The notes under the pieces: generated by a model
Seen by the model: only the letters and a program-made list of their open reading frames with translations
What the model was told of the DNA's origin: nothing
Database searches by the model: none
Translations under genes and position numbers: made by a program
Shown: positions 1 through 8,536 of the stretch, piece after piece
Layout: every line of letters starts with the position of its first letter
How positions within the stretch are numbered: position 1 is the first letter of the stretch
From: an uncultured Clostridia bacterium
Lineage (GTDB): Bacteria > Bacillota > Clostridia > Christensenellales > UBA1242
Assembly: GCA_937896905.1 (NCBI GenBank)
Contig: CALBOE010000009.1
Span: 62,001-126,000, forward strand
DNA length: 64,000 bases
Reading direction: 5' to 3'

Positions 1-1313
1 AGCTGCTCGTCCACATTTCTAACTAAACTGCCCTTAATATCAAACACGTTTTCCAATTTCGCCATTAGGCTTGCTTCCACCGTTAAATCCAAAGTTGTAT
101 AACCTTGTGTATCAATGTCACGTACAGCTTTGCTATCGCTGAATGTTAACCCTAACCTTGTGGTTTTGATTTGTAGCACAAACTTGCCAACTCTTCCTCC
201 TTGCTTCAAGGTGGCAATACATTCATCTGCATATCTTGCAATCTGTGCTTCTGGATAAATGTTTCTATCGAATCTGCCAAGCATATCACTCAAAATTTGA
301 CCATATACCTGCACATTGCGTATGGATCTTGGACAATCTCCATGTTGTAGCCTTGTTTGGTTGTTTGCAATTTGTTGCTTTAAATTTTCTTTGGTTCTAT
401 ATATAATGTAATTTCTTAAATCTAAAATTTCACCATTTCTATTTGTAAGCGTTATTCCTGACGCCGCCATATACTTGCGAGCCTGTTGAAGTTTAATTGA
501 CAAATATTCGTCTATAACTTGAGCCCTTTCACTGTTGAAAGACGAATGTTTATAAACCGGCTCTTCACCAAAACCCACAAATCCATCAATAACACCCATG
601 GCTGGGCTAATTTTCTCAGTTCCGCTAAACCAATCTGGGTGTTGTTGTTTCAATTCTTTCAAAGCACCAATAAAATATTCGGCTTGCTCATAGTCGGTGT
701 AAATTACGAAGGCATCATTACGGTTATCGTAAGTGTTAAATTTAAAATACACCCTCTTTTTGTCCCGCTGGCATCTGTTTAAAAGTTCGGTAGATACCCT
801 TGCAACATTTTCCGATTTTAAGTTGACGTATAATCTACATTGCGGACTTACCTTTAATGGGAACGGACTAACGTGAATATAATCTTGATAAGTTCTGTTA
901 GAACCAATAAACCCCTCTTTCGATTGGCTGCACATTCCCTTTATGGCAAATGATTGTTCTGAGCCAAAGAAAAAGTTATATGCATCAATTGCAGAAACGT
1001 TCGATTTTTGATAACTAGGGTTTAAAAGATAGTAATCATACAACTCTCTCATTTCCTCGCCAAGTTGTTCTGGATGAAAACTTGTTATAAAATTACGCCT
1101 TGCATCATAAACAGTTTTAAAAAACCTGTACATTTCAATCCTGTCAACCGAACCCGTGTTATGAGCATTAATCCAAATCAAAAGATCATAAGCTTGAAAA
1201 GCATCAATTGCAGAGCTTGCCGGCAGTGCTTGCAAATAATCTTTCACCAAATCTTTCATTGTTGTTGGTTGTGTGCAGTATTTTTCAATAAATTTTAATT
1301 TGCTATCTTGCAT
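1..1313 (-). CDS. HopA1-like protein, C-terminus cut by window edge
   Basis: The frame is open from an ATG at 1311-1313 to the window edge, giving 437 visible residues without a stop. An AAGGGGTG ribosome-binding site and a consensus promoter lie upstream. The middle reads like the HopA1 family: RLYVNLKSENV, then KRVYFKF, RNDAFVIY, and a GFGEEPVY segment followed by SFNSERAQVIDEYL. HopA1 domains were first described in Pseudomonas type III effectors. Related proteins also occur in bacteria without such secretion, including partners of class V lanthipeptide enzymes. No signal peptide or membrane segment is visible. The family match is by eye and tentative. The neighbouring ppdK gene gives no functional clue. 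Confidence 0.6.
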   Translation of the reverse strand, partial: MQDSKLKFIEKYCTQPTTMKDLVKDYLQALPASSAIDAFQAYDLLIWINAHNTGSVDRIEMYRFFKTVYDARRNFITSFHPEQLGEEMRELYDYYLLNPSYQKSNVSAIDAYNFFFGSEQSFAIKGMCSQSKEGFIGSNRTYQDYIHVSPFPLKVSPQCRLYVNLKSENVARVSTELLNRCQRDKKRVYFKFNTYDNRNDAFVIYTDYEQAEYFIGALKELKQQHPDWFSGTEKISPAMGVIDGFVGFGEEPVYKHSSFNSERAQVIDEYLSIKLQQARKYMAASGITLTNRNGEILDLRNYIIYRTKENLKQQIANNQTRLQHGDCPRSIRNVQVYGQILSDMLGRFDRNIYPEAQIARYADECIATLKQGGRVGKFVLQIKTTRLGLTFSDSKAVRDIDTQGYTTLDLTVEASLMAKLENVFDIKGSLVRNVDEQ

Positions 1314-1339
1314 GTATCAACACCCCTTACATATGTGTT

Positions 1340-1368
1340 ATTATACCACAATCATTTGCAATTTGCAA
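1340..1368 (-). promoter_or_regulatory. Sigma-A promoter of the HopA1-like gene
   Basis: TTGCAA (-35) and TATAAT (-10) are separated by 17 bases, with an extended TGTGG just before the -10. The start codon lies about 26 bases downstream, behind a ribosome-binding site. Confidence 0.75.
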
Positions 1369-1378
1369 CATTAGACAC

Positions 1379-1405
1379 AAAAAACACACGTTGAGTGTGT
1401 TTTTT
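1379..1405 (-). terminator. Intrinsic terminator of ppdK
   Basis: An 11-bp stem of AAAAAACACAC with its complement and a five-base loop lies 40 bases beyond the ppdK stop codon. The sequence is symmetrical, so it could work in both directions. Confidence 0.75.
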
Positions 1406-1445
1406 GTTAAATTATCTTGGGAATTAATATTCTCCCGAGCTCTTT

Positions 1446-4088
1446 TTAGTTTCGTGGAAATTTAATGTTTGCTTGAGCTGCGGCTAAACGAGCAATTGGA
1501 ACACGGAATGGAGAGCAAGAAACATAATCTAAGCCAATTTTGTGGCAGAACTCAATGCTAGATGGATCTCCGCCATGTTCACCACAAATGCCTGTGTGAA
1601 GTGCTTTGTTTGCACCTGTTCCAAGGTTAATTGCCATTTCCATTAATTTTCCAACACCTGTTGTATCCAATCTTGCAAATGGGTCGCTTTCGTATATTTT
1701 GTTTGAATAGTAGCTTGGTAGGAATTTGCCAGCATCGTCACGGCTGAAGCCAAAAGTCATTTGAGTTAAGTCGTTTGTACCAAAGCAGAAGAAATCTGCC
1801 TCTTTAGCAATTTCGTCTGCAGTTAAACAAGCACGTGGAATTTCTATCATTGTACCAACTTGGTAGTTAAGTTTAACACCACTTTCTTTAATAACATTAT
1901 CGGCAGTTTCAACAACAACTTTTTTAACGAACTTTAATTCTTTAATTTCGCCAACAAGTGGAATCATAATTTCTGGCACAACATTCCATTCTGGGTGACG
2001 GCGTTGAACTGCAATTGCTGCTTTAATAACAGCTTTTGTTTGCATAACTGCAATTTCTGGGTATGTTACAGTTAAACGGCAACCACGGTGCCCCATCATT
2101 GGGTTAAATTCGTGTAAATCGTTGATAATTTGTTTAATTTCTGCAACTGTTTTGCCTTGTGTTTTTGCTAAGTTTGCAATATCTTCTTCGTTTGTTGGAA
2201 CGAATTCGTGTAGAGGTGGATCTAAGAAACGAATAGTTACAGGTTGACCTTTAAGTGCTTCCATTAAGCCTTCGAAGTCCGCTTGTTGCATTGGTTCAAT
2301 TTTTGCAAGAGCCGCTTCACGTTCTTCAACCGTGTCGGAACAAATCATTTCACGGAAAGCACCAATTCTTGCAGGATCGAAGAACATATGTTCTGTTCTG
2401 CACAAACCAATTCCTTGTGCGCCTAATTCTGCTGCACGTGTTGCGTCTGCAGGAGTGTCTGCATTAGTTTTAACGCCTAATGCTTTATACTTATCTGCCA
2501 ACTTCATAATTCTGCCAAAATAGCCACTATTTGGGTCTGCTGGAACAGTTTTAATCATTCCATCATAAATCTTACCAGTTGAACCATCTAGTGAAAGTTC
2601 GTCGCCTTCACGGTATGTTTTGCCAGCAAGTGTGAAGAATTTGCTTTCTTCATTCATTTTAATGTCGCCACAGCCAGAAACGCAGCATGTTCCCATGCCC
2701 CTAGCAACAACCGCTGCGTGAGAAGTTTGACCACCACGAACAGTTAAAATACCTTGAGCATATTTCATACCTTCAATGTCTTCTGGGCTTGTTTCTAAAC
2801 GAACAAGAATAACTTTTTTACCTTTTTTGCCTTGTTCTACAGCGTCTTCTGCCGTAAATACAATGTGGCCTGCAGCTGCACCTGGGCTTGCTGCAATACC
2901 TTTGCCAACAACATTAAATTTATCTGCATTAGCAAGTGCTTGCGCATCGAATTGTGGGTGCAAAAGCATATCTAGGGTTTTTGCATCTATTTGCATTAAT
3001 GCTTGTTGTTCGGTAATCATGCCTTCGTCAATTAAATCGCAAGCAATTTTAATTGCAGCAGCGGCAGTTCTTTTGCCATTACGGGTTTGAAGCATATATA
3101 ATTTTTTATCTTCAATGGTAAATTCCATATCTTGCATATCACGGTAGTGATTTTCAAGAGTGTCGCAAATTTTCTTAAATTGAGTGTAGCATTCTGGCAT
3201 AATTTCTGCCATTTTTTCAATAGGCATTGGAGTTCTAACACCCGCCACAACGTCTTCACCTTGTGCATTCATTAAGAATTCTCCCATTAAACCCTTTTCG
3301 CCGGTTGCTGGGTTACGTGTGAAAGCAACGCCTGTGCCAGATGTTTCACCAAGGTTACCAAATGCCATCATTTGCACGTTAACCGCTGTTCCCCAAGAAT
3401 AAGGAATGTCGTGATCCATACGGTAAATGTTGGCACGAGGGTTATCCCAAGAACGGAAAACCGCCTTAATTGCTTCAAATAATTGTTCTTTTGGATCGCT
3501 TGGGAAATCTTTGCCAAGTTGATTTTTATATTCTGCTTTAAAAGACATTGCCAAATCTTTTAAATCTTCTGCAGTAAGGTCAAGGTCCTGAGTGATGCCC
3601 TTTTCTTCTTTCTTTTTATCGATAAGTTTTTCAAAATATTTCTTACCAACTTCCATAACAACGTCACTAAACATTTGAATAAAACGTCTGTAACAGTCCC
3701 AAGCCCAACGTGGGTTTCCACTCTTTTTAGAAAGAGTTTCTACAACTTCTTCGTTTAAACCAAGGTTAAGAATTGTGTCCATCATACCTGGCATACTAGC
3801 ACGCGCACCCGAACGAACAGAAACTAGAAGTGGATTTTCTTTATCACCAAATTTTTTGCCAGTGATTTTTTCCATTTTAGAAATGTTTTCCATAATTTCA
3901 TTACGGATACCATCGTTAATTTGGCGGCCATCTTCGTAATATTGAGTGCAAGCTTCGGTTGAAATTGTAAAACCTTGTGGCACTGGTAAACCAATTTTGG
4001 TCATTTCAGCAAGGTTAGCACCCTTTCCTCCAAGAAGTTCACGCATTGATGCATCGCCTTCGCTGAATAAATAAACGTATTTTTTCAT
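1446..4088 (-). CDS. ppdK: Pyruvate, phosphate dikinase
   Basis: An 880-residue protein, the usual length for PPDK, which interconverts pyruvate, ATP and phosphate with phosphoenolpyruvate, AMP and pyrophosphate. The N-terminal nucleotide-binding part has LLGGKGANLAEMT and SVRSGARASMPGMMDT. The central swivelling domain has the phosphohistidine segment GGQTSHAAVVARGMG. The C-terminal TIM barrel has GLCRTEHMFF, GTNDLTQMTFGFSRDD and the catalytic CGEHGGDP. The ATG follows an AAAGGGAG ribosome-binding site. It is a single-gene unit between two terminators. In anaerobes with pyrophosphate-linked glycolysis the enzyme often runs toward pyruvate; that direction is inferred here. Confidence 0.97.
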   Translation of the reverse strand: MKKYVYLFSEGDASMRELLGGKGANLAEMTKIGLPVPQGFTISTEACTQYYEDGRQINDGIRNEIMENISKMEKITGKKFGDKENPLLVSVRSGARASMPGMMDTILNLGLNEEVVETLSKKSGNPRWAWDCYRRFIQMFSDVVMEVGKKYFEKLIDKKKEEKGITQDLDLTAEDLKDLAMSFKAEYKNQLGKDFPSDPKEQLFEAIKAVFRSWDNPRANIYRMDHDIPYSWGTAVNVQMMAFGNLGETSGTGVAFTRNPATGEKGLMGEFLMNAQGEDVVAGVRTPMPIEKMAEIMPECYTQFKKICDTLENHYRDMQDMEFTIEDKKLYMLQTRNGKRTAAAAIKIACDLIDEGMITEQQALMQIDAKTLDMLLHPQFDAQALANADKFNVVGKGIAASPGAAAGHIVFTAEDAVEQGKKGKKVILVRLETSPEDIEGMKYAQGILTVRGGQTSHAAVVARGMGTCCVSGCGDIKMNEESKFFTLAGKTYREGDELSLDGSTGKIYDGMIKTVPADPNSGYFGRIMKLADKYKALGVKTNADTPADATRAAELGAQGIGLCRTEHMFFDPARIGAFREMICSDTVEEREAALAKIEPMQQADFEGLMEALKGQPVTIRFLDPPLHEFVPTNEEDIANLAKTQGKTVAEIKQIINDLHEFNPMMGHRGCRLTVTYPEIAVMQTKAVIKAAIAVQRRHPEWNVVPEIMIPLVGEIKELKFVKKVVVETADNVIKESGVKLNYQVGTMIEIPRACLTADEIAKEADFFCFGTNDLTQMTFGFSRDDAGKFLPSYYSNKIYESDPFARLDTTGVGKLMEMAINLGTGANKALHTGICGEHGGDPSSIEFCHKIGLDYVSCSPFRVPIARLAAAQANIKFPRN

Positions 4089-4132
4089 ATTTTCTCCCTT
4101 TAAAACTATATAAGTTTACAAAAACAACAAAA

Positions 4133-4178
4133 AAAAAGCAACTAAAATTAAGCGATTAGCCTATAATTGTTGCTTTTT
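4133..4178 (-). terminator. Intrinsic terminator with a long loop
   Basis: A 10-bp stem (AAAAAGCAAC with its complement) encloses 26 bases and is followed by a T-run on the minus strand. It sits 12 bases past the stop of the 171-residue gene and separates it from ppdK. Confidence 0.65.
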
Positions 4179-4190
4179 GGGCTTTTCAAC

Positions 4191-4706
4191 CTAAACACTC
4201 AAGCTTTGCGCTGCACTTATTTCGGCCTGCAATGCCTTAACACAGTTAGTAAACCTGCCAACCTCCGTTTCCAATGTTAAATAATCGGAACTTTGTTTGC
4301 TTGTGTTAATCAACATTTCATCATAAATGTTAATTAACATTTTTGCATACATCAAGGCAAATTTTTTTCTGTTAGCATTGCCTTGTTTGTTTGAATTATT
4401 GTCACGATAACCTTGCCTTAACATCCTAGAAACATCATATAACTGGTCTTTTGTGGCAGCTTTATTTTCTTTAATCCAAATTTTTGAAATGTTAATTATT
4501 TCTTTAATGCATTGTTTCAACTTGCCATTTATTAATTCTTGTTCACCAATTTCTAAGTTGGGTTCTTTGCTTGCCAACATTAAAAATGAAACTGCACTTT
4601 TATAACATTCTACTGCCGCAGGGTACTGCTGTTCGGCTTTTCTAATATCCGCCACCTCTATTAGTCGTTTTGCTGTGTTTAAGTTGTTACTATTTTGTGT
4701 GTTCAT
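4191..4706 (-). CDS. Hypothetical helical protein, 171 residues
   Basis: I do not recognise a family. The protein is soluble and predicted almost entirely helical. The first 45 residues (RLIEVADIRKAEQQYPAAVECYKSAVSFL) resemble one tetratricopeptide or MIT-type hairpin. The rest has regularly spaced hydrophobic residues and no cysteine or histidine cluster that would suggest a metal site. The ATG follows a TTGAGG ribosome-binding site. It lies 50 bases downstream of recO in the same direction and is closed by its own terminator, so it is probably the last gene of the yqfC-recO transcription unit. A scaffold or adaptor role is a guess from composition only. Confidence 0.7.
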   Translation of the reverse strand: MNTQNSNNLNTAKRLIEVADIRKAEQQYPAAVECYKSAVSFLMLASKEPNLEIGEQELINGKLKQCIKEIINISKIWIKENKAATKDQLYDVSRMLRQGYRDNNSNKQGNANRKKFALMYAKMLINIYDEMLINTSKQSSDYLTLETEVGRFTNCVKALQAEISAAQSLSV

Positions 4707-4756
4707 ATTTACCTCAAGTTAATTTATTTTTTCTAGTTTCAATTATGCAAAATTCA

Positions 4757-5443
4757 CTAAATAAATGCAAATGTTTTTATTTCTTCGCCATATTTTAAAT
4801 ATATTATTTTGTTAAGTAATCTTAATGCCTGTTTAAGTGTTGACTCATTAAAGTTTTCTGCTTTGCATTCAGCACCAAAATTGTTGATTTGTTTTAAAAC
4901 GTTATATACTTTTTTATCTATGGTTAAGCAATCGTTGGTGCGATTTAAACAAAAATTTCCGTTTAACGTATCTAAATAAACATAATCTGCGTTATAAAAT
5001 TCTTGCCCCAACCCTGTAAAAGTTAAAAATTTTAAAACATAATCTATTGTTGCAACATATTCATTATTATTTTCTATGCTATTTAAGGTGTTTATTGTTA
5101 ACAAAAATAAGTCTGGTTCGCTTTTTTCTGCTGGAAGAATTGTTTTAATTATGTCTAACACAATATATCCGCAAATGGTTTTGTTATAGTTGGTTAGAAT
5201 TGTATAGAAGTTATCTATTAAATCTGCCGTTGTTATTTTTCTTAAATTATTCCTTTCTATTATGCTAAAATCCGCTAACACAAAGGGCTGAGCAATGCCT
5301 TTTAGTTTTGCATTTTCTCTTTTCACCCCTGTGAATTTTGCAGAAATTACACCATGCTCTAAGGAAAAAATAGATGCAAGTTTGTCTGCATCTTTATAGT
5401 CGGTTAACTTTAAAACAATGCCTTTAAATTTGTTCTCGTTCAT
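4757..5443 (-). CDS. recO: DNA repair protein RecO
   Basis: A 228-residue RecO, which loads RecA onto SSB-coated single-stranded DNA together with RecR. The N-terminal OB fold starts KGIVLKLTDYKDADKLASIFS and includes EHGVISAKFTGVKR, both typical of the family. The C-terminal part is helical. The paired CxxC zinc-binding motif found in many Firmicute RecO proteins is missing; only isolated cysteines remain. It follows the YqzL-like peptide and the YbeY-Era fusion, the same gene order as in Bacillus. The start has a modest ribosome-binding site (CGGAGAA). Confidence 0.9.
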   Translation of the reverse strand: MNENKFKGIVLKLTDYKDADKLASIFSLEHGVISAKFTGVKRENAKLKGIAQPFVLADFSIIERNNLRKITTADLIDNFYTILTNYNKTICGYIVLDIIKTILPAEKSEPDLFLLTINTLNSIENNNEYVATIDYVLKFLTFTGLGQEFYNADYVYLDTLNGNFCLNRTNDCLTIDKKVYNVLKQINNFGAECKAENFNESTLKQALRLLNKIIYLKYGEEIKTFAFI

Positions 5444-5463
5444 TTCTCCGTTGTAGCTTTATA

Positions 5464-5634
5464 TTATATTGTTAATTCTTCTTCCCTTTCGCCCAACAAT
5501 TCTTGTTTTGGCAACAAAACAGGTGTTTTGGTTCTTTCTATGGTGCGTGAAAGCACAAAAAATATAGGGCTACCGGTTTGATAAAACAGTTCGCTATAAC
5601 TATTTGCAAGTGTTTGCACTTGTTTATTATTCAT
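5464..5634 (-). CDS. YqzL-like small protein, 56 residues
   Basis: A short frame between era and recO, starting at ATG 5632-5634 behind a strong AAGGAG ribosome-binding site. The core ELFYQTGSPIFFVLSRTIE matches the pattern of YqzL (a Phe, a TG turn, a hydrophobic run ending in an acidic residue). YqzL is the small protein of unknown function found at exactly this place in Bacillus. The product is slightly longer than usual, with a basic and then acidic tail. Position and motif together make it a likely YqzL relative. Its role is unknown. Confidence 0.7.
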   Translation of the reverse strand: MNNKQVQTLANSYSELFYQTGSPIFFVLSRTIERTKTPVLLPKQELLGEREEELTI

Positions 5635-5682
5635 ACTTCGCACTCCTTTTTCATTTATTTATTCTATGTGGAAAGTGAAAAT

Positions 5683-7062
5683 TTATTCACTGGCAGTTAA
5701 TCCAAAACTCTTAAGTGCTTTGTCGTCATTGCGCCAGTTTGCTTTAACTTTCACAAAAAGTTGCAAGTTAACCCTTTCGCCAATCAACCTTTCAATGCTT
5801 TGACGAGCTTTAGTGGAAATTTCCTTAATTTTGTCGCCATTTTTGCCTAGAATAATGGCTTTGTGGCTTTCTTTTTCGCAATACACTTCTGCATAAATTT
5901 GCACTGGCGTTTCGTTTTCTTTATAATCTGTTACCACCACTTGAATTCCGTGCGGAACTTCATCGTCTAAAAGCAAAAGCGCCTTTTCACGCACAATTTC
6001 TGCCGTCATATGGCGCAGATTACGGTCGGTGTAATCTCCTTCTGGGTAATACCTCATTTCGAAATTAAACGTTGGCAAATATTTTTTAATCATATCAATT
6101 AAAACGTCACAATTTTTGCCCGTTAATGCCGAAATTGGCAAAACTTCGTCCACCTGAGACGCGTCTAGTGTTGCCAACTGCGGATACAATTTTTCGTATT
6201 TAACTTCGTCTATTTTGTTAATTATTAAAATCTTTTTTGCGTTGGCTGTAACTTTTTTGTTTAGTTTGTTAAACTGCTCGGCCAAAGGTTTTTTTGCACT
6301 TATAAGCATTAACACAATTTCAGTGTCCGCTTGGGCGGTTTCTATATGCTTATCCATTTCGTCATCAATTTTGGTTGCTCGTTTGTGATAGCCAGGCGTA
6401 TCTACAAACACAATTTGAGTGGTTTTGTCGTTATACACTCCAATTAAATTTTCCCTTGTTGTTTGAGTTTTTGGGCTAACAATTGCAACGTGTTCGCCAA
6501 CCAGTTGGTTGATAAGCGTGCTTTTGCCAACATTTGTTTCGCCCAAAATGGTAACAAATCCGCTTTTAAATTCTATTTGTTTTTCTTCCCTTGTTATGTT
6601 TAGGTTGTTTAAAATTTCTGCTTGTTTTTTTGTCATAATTTCTTCGTCTTGCTTTTCAATATGGTCGTATCCGCAAAGGTGAAGCATTGCATGGCAAAAC
6701 AAAAAGCAAACTTCCCTTTTAACACTGTGCCCATATTCTTTTGCCTGTTCTTCGGCACGTTTTAAACATATGAAAATGTCTCCCAAAACAAGACGTTTAT
6801 CTTCTGGATCTATATCATAAACATAGTCCTTAAGTTTTAATTTTTCACCCACTTTTAAGTTGGTGTAAGGATAACTTAAAACGTCGGTAACCTTATCTAC
6901 GTTTCTGGTGGTTTTGTTAAGTTCTCTAATTTCGCTTTCACTAACAAAACTTAAATTAACCTTAATTTTAACAGGCAAAGAAAGAGTTTTTGAAATTTCT
7001 TCATAAACCCTGGTTAAATTTTGCTTTATTTCCGCGTTGGTTTCGGTTATAAACTCAATCAT
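5683..7062 (-). CDS. YbeY endoribonuclease fused to Era GTPase
   Basis: One uninterrupted 459-residue frame carries two ribosome-biogenesis proteins. Residues 1-150 are YbeY, the metal-dependent RNase for 16S rRNA maturation, with DKVTDVLSYP and the HAMLHLCGYDH motif (H124, H128, H134). Residues 165-459 are Era, which binds the 16S 3' end: G1 GETNVGKS (174-181), G3 DTPG (221-224), G4 NKID (282-285) and a C-terminal KH domain around ILGKNGDKIKEI. The linker is only about 15 residues. In Bacillus the two are separate genes with dgkA and cdd between them. The start overlaps the end of yqfD by 8 bases. Confidence 0.92.
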   Translation of the reverse strand: MIEFITETNAEIKQNLTRVYEEISKTLSLPVKIKVNLSFVSESEIRELNKTTRNVDKVTDVLSYPYTNLKVGEKLKLKDYVYDIDPEDKRLVLGDIFICLKRAEEQAKEYGHSVKREVCFLFCHAMLHLCGYDHIEKQDEEIMTKKQAEILNNLNITREEKQIEFKSGFVTILGETNVGKSTLINQLVGEHVAIVSPKTQTTRENLIGVYNDKTTQIVFVDTPGYHKRATKIDDEMDKHIETAQADTEIVLMLISAKKPLAEQFNKLNKKVTANAKKILIINKIDEVKYEKLYPQLATLDASQVDEVLPISALTGKNCDVLIDMIKKYLPTFNFEMRYYPEGDYTDRNLRHMTAEIVREKALLLLDDEVPHGIQVVVTDYKENETPVQIYAEVYCEKESHKAIILGKNGDKIKEISTKARQSIERLIGERVNLQLFVKVKANWRNDDKALKSFGLTASE

Positions 7063-8146
7063 TAATTTGCCCTTTAATTGTTATTATTGTTGTTGCAAAC
7101 AATGTGCCGTTTTGAATTGTTGTTTCCTTAGTTCTAGAAATTTCTTCATAAACCTCTGGCAACGTCTGTTCGGCTTGTTGTTCACTTTGCTTAAGCAAAC
7201 TTCCCTTTTCTTCCTCTAAATTATGCGTGATTTGCTTGGTGGTTAGTTCGTGATAAACATCAACCCTACGTTTAAATGGAAGCAGTTTGCTTATGTTTTC
7301 ATTATAACTAACAACTTTGAAAAGTGCAAACGAATTTTTGTTTTTGCCCTTAAATAAATTAAATTTAAAAAGATGATAGGAATACACCTTTTTTGTTTTG
7401 CCAGTTTTTACTAAAATTGTTTCGTTTTGGCTTAATTGGCACTTGCCCACAACAAAAATTGTGGCATATATGTCCGCCTTTGGTTGCACCGAAATTTTGT
7501 TGCCAGAACTATCTAAATTAAAGGGTAAAATTAAAGAGTCTCCAACGTTAACATAATCACCAACCTTAATGTTTGTTGTGCCTGTTATAAGGTTAATTTT
7601 TGTTATAATTCCGCTATATTTTGCAGTAATCGGCTTAAAAACTTGTTCGTTATATACCAACTTTTCGCTTAAATCAATAATTATGGCAGTTCCTTGTTTA
7701 ATAACCGACACCTGCGCTAGTTTATTGTAGTTGTTAAGCAAAATTGCTTCTATTTCTTCGCTTGTTTGGCGGTTAATTTTGCCAATGGAAACATTATTTT
7801 GTTTAAGGACCTGAATAATTTCGTTTGGTTGTAAATCTTTGGTGCCATAAATTTTAATTTGCCAAGTGTAATTGCTTGCCCAAATTCCAAAAATTGTGCC
7901 AATTGTTAAACCTAAAATAGCCCCCAAATTTGCCCACAAAAATTTTGGCAATCGTTTAAAATGGCCTGGCGTTTGTTTAACCTTAAAATTTGCAACGTAC
8001 CGCTTAACTTTTTTTACGTGATGCTCATTAACTTCAAAAGAAATCTGATTGTGGTTTGTGCGGTTAATATTATAAAGTTGAATTTTCTTGCGGTGTAAAG
8101 TTTTTAATAAGTTATCTATGTTATAGCCAGTAAGTTCAAATTTCAT
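7055..8146 (-). CDS. yqfD: YqfD-type sporulation protein
   Basis: A 363-residue protein of the YqfD/stage IV sporulation family. It has a roughly 90-residue cytoplasmic N-terminus, one membrane segment (ANLGAILGLTIGTIFGIWAS) and a large outer domain. That domain includes KIYGTKDLQPNEIIQVLKQNNVSIGKI and a SGIITKINLITGTTNIKVGDYV stretch, written here only in outline, that resembles the family core. It overlaps yqfC by four bases (ATGA) and the YbeY-Era gene by eight, so the three are translationally coupled. In Bacillus yqfD is under the mother-cell factor SigE and needed for efficient sporulation. Whether this organism sporulates cannot be seen here. Confidence 0.85.
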   Translation of the reverse strand: MKFELTGYNIDNLLKTLHRKKIQLYNINRTNHNQISFEVNEHHVKKVKRYVANFKVKQTPGHFKRLPKFLWANLGAILGLTIGTIFGIWASNYTWQIKIYGTKDLQPNEIIQVLKQNNVSIGKINRQTSEEIEAILLNNYNKLAQVSVIKQGTAIIIDLSEKLVYNEQVFKPITAKYSGIITKINLITGTTNIKVGDYVNVGDSLILPFNLDSSGNKISVQPKADIYATIFVVGKCQLSQNETILVKTGKTKKVYSYHLFKFNLFKGKNKNSFALFKVVSYNENISKLLPFKRRVDVYHELTTKQITHNLEEEKGSLLKQSEQQAEQTLPEVYEEISRTKETTIQNGTLFATTIITIKGQIND

Positions 8147-8397
8147 TTAACCCCCACAGAACATATTTCGCCTGAAATTATGCAAGACGAACTATCTAAA
8201 TAATCAATTTTAAGCCCAACCCCCACCACCGCTAAAGCTCCACTTTTAAGTTGAAATTGCATTTCGTTTTCGCCAAAACAAATAACGTTTTTAATCCCTT
8301 CCACATACAGTTTTTTACCACCTAAATTGATTACCCTATAATTAAACGAGCCACCAATTTCATTCATCATCTTTTCAATTTCTTGCATCATATTCAT
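8143..8397 (-). CDS. yqfC: YqfC/YabP-family sporulation protein
   Basis: An 84-residue all-beta protein with the YabP/YqfC pattern: YRVINLGGKKLYVEGIKNVICFGE, then a strand ending in LAVVGVGLKIDYL and an SGEICSVGV tail (segments abbreviated). It is paired with yqfD as in Bacillus and Clostridia. There is no clear ribosome-binding site. A TATAAT ends five bases before the ATG, but without a good -35, so a leaderless start is possible rather than shown. A second in-frame ATG two codons later is an alternative. Confidence 0.82.
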   Translation of the reverse strand: MNMMQEIEKMMNEIGGSFNYRVINLGGKKLYVEGIKNVICFGENEMQFQLKSGALAVVGVGLKIDYLDSSSCIISGEICSVGVK

Positions 8398-8424
8398 AGT
8401 AAATTATATGAAACAGAATGAAAA

Positions 8425-8444
8425 AAAAGACGGTTTCGTCTTTT
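8425..8444 (-). terminator. Isolated hairpin with T-run upstream of yqfC
   Basis: An 8-bp stem (AAAAGACG with its complement) and a four-base loop are followed by eight T residues on the minus strand, 23 bases before yqfC. No gene precedes it on this strand except ABC-F, which has its own terminator at 8507. It may be a second-chance terminator or an attenuator for yqfC. Confidence 0.55.
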
Positions 8445-8506
8445 AATTGTTGTAGTTGGAACCTTTCTCTTATACAATAAGCAACTTATTCGTAATGTGA
8501 TAATGC

Positions 8507-8536
8507 AAAAAACAGCACAATTAAGTGCTGTTTTTT
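8507..8536 (-). terminator. Terminator overlapping the ABC-F stop codon
   Basis: A 12-bp stem (AAAAAACAGCAC with its complement, six-base loop) and T-run. The right arm includes the first bases of the ABC-F stop codon, so termination is placed directly at the end of the coding region. Confidence 0.8.

Noticed and set aside
2776..3090. A plus-strand frame of 104 codons, and others opposite ppdK, parC, parE and dnaE
   Set aside because: They are antisense shadows of strongly conserved genes, without ribosome-binding sites or promoters.
8398..8412. Sporulation SigE promoter for yqfC
   Set aside because: A CATATAAT-like -10 is present but no matching -35 at the right distance; not enough to call.
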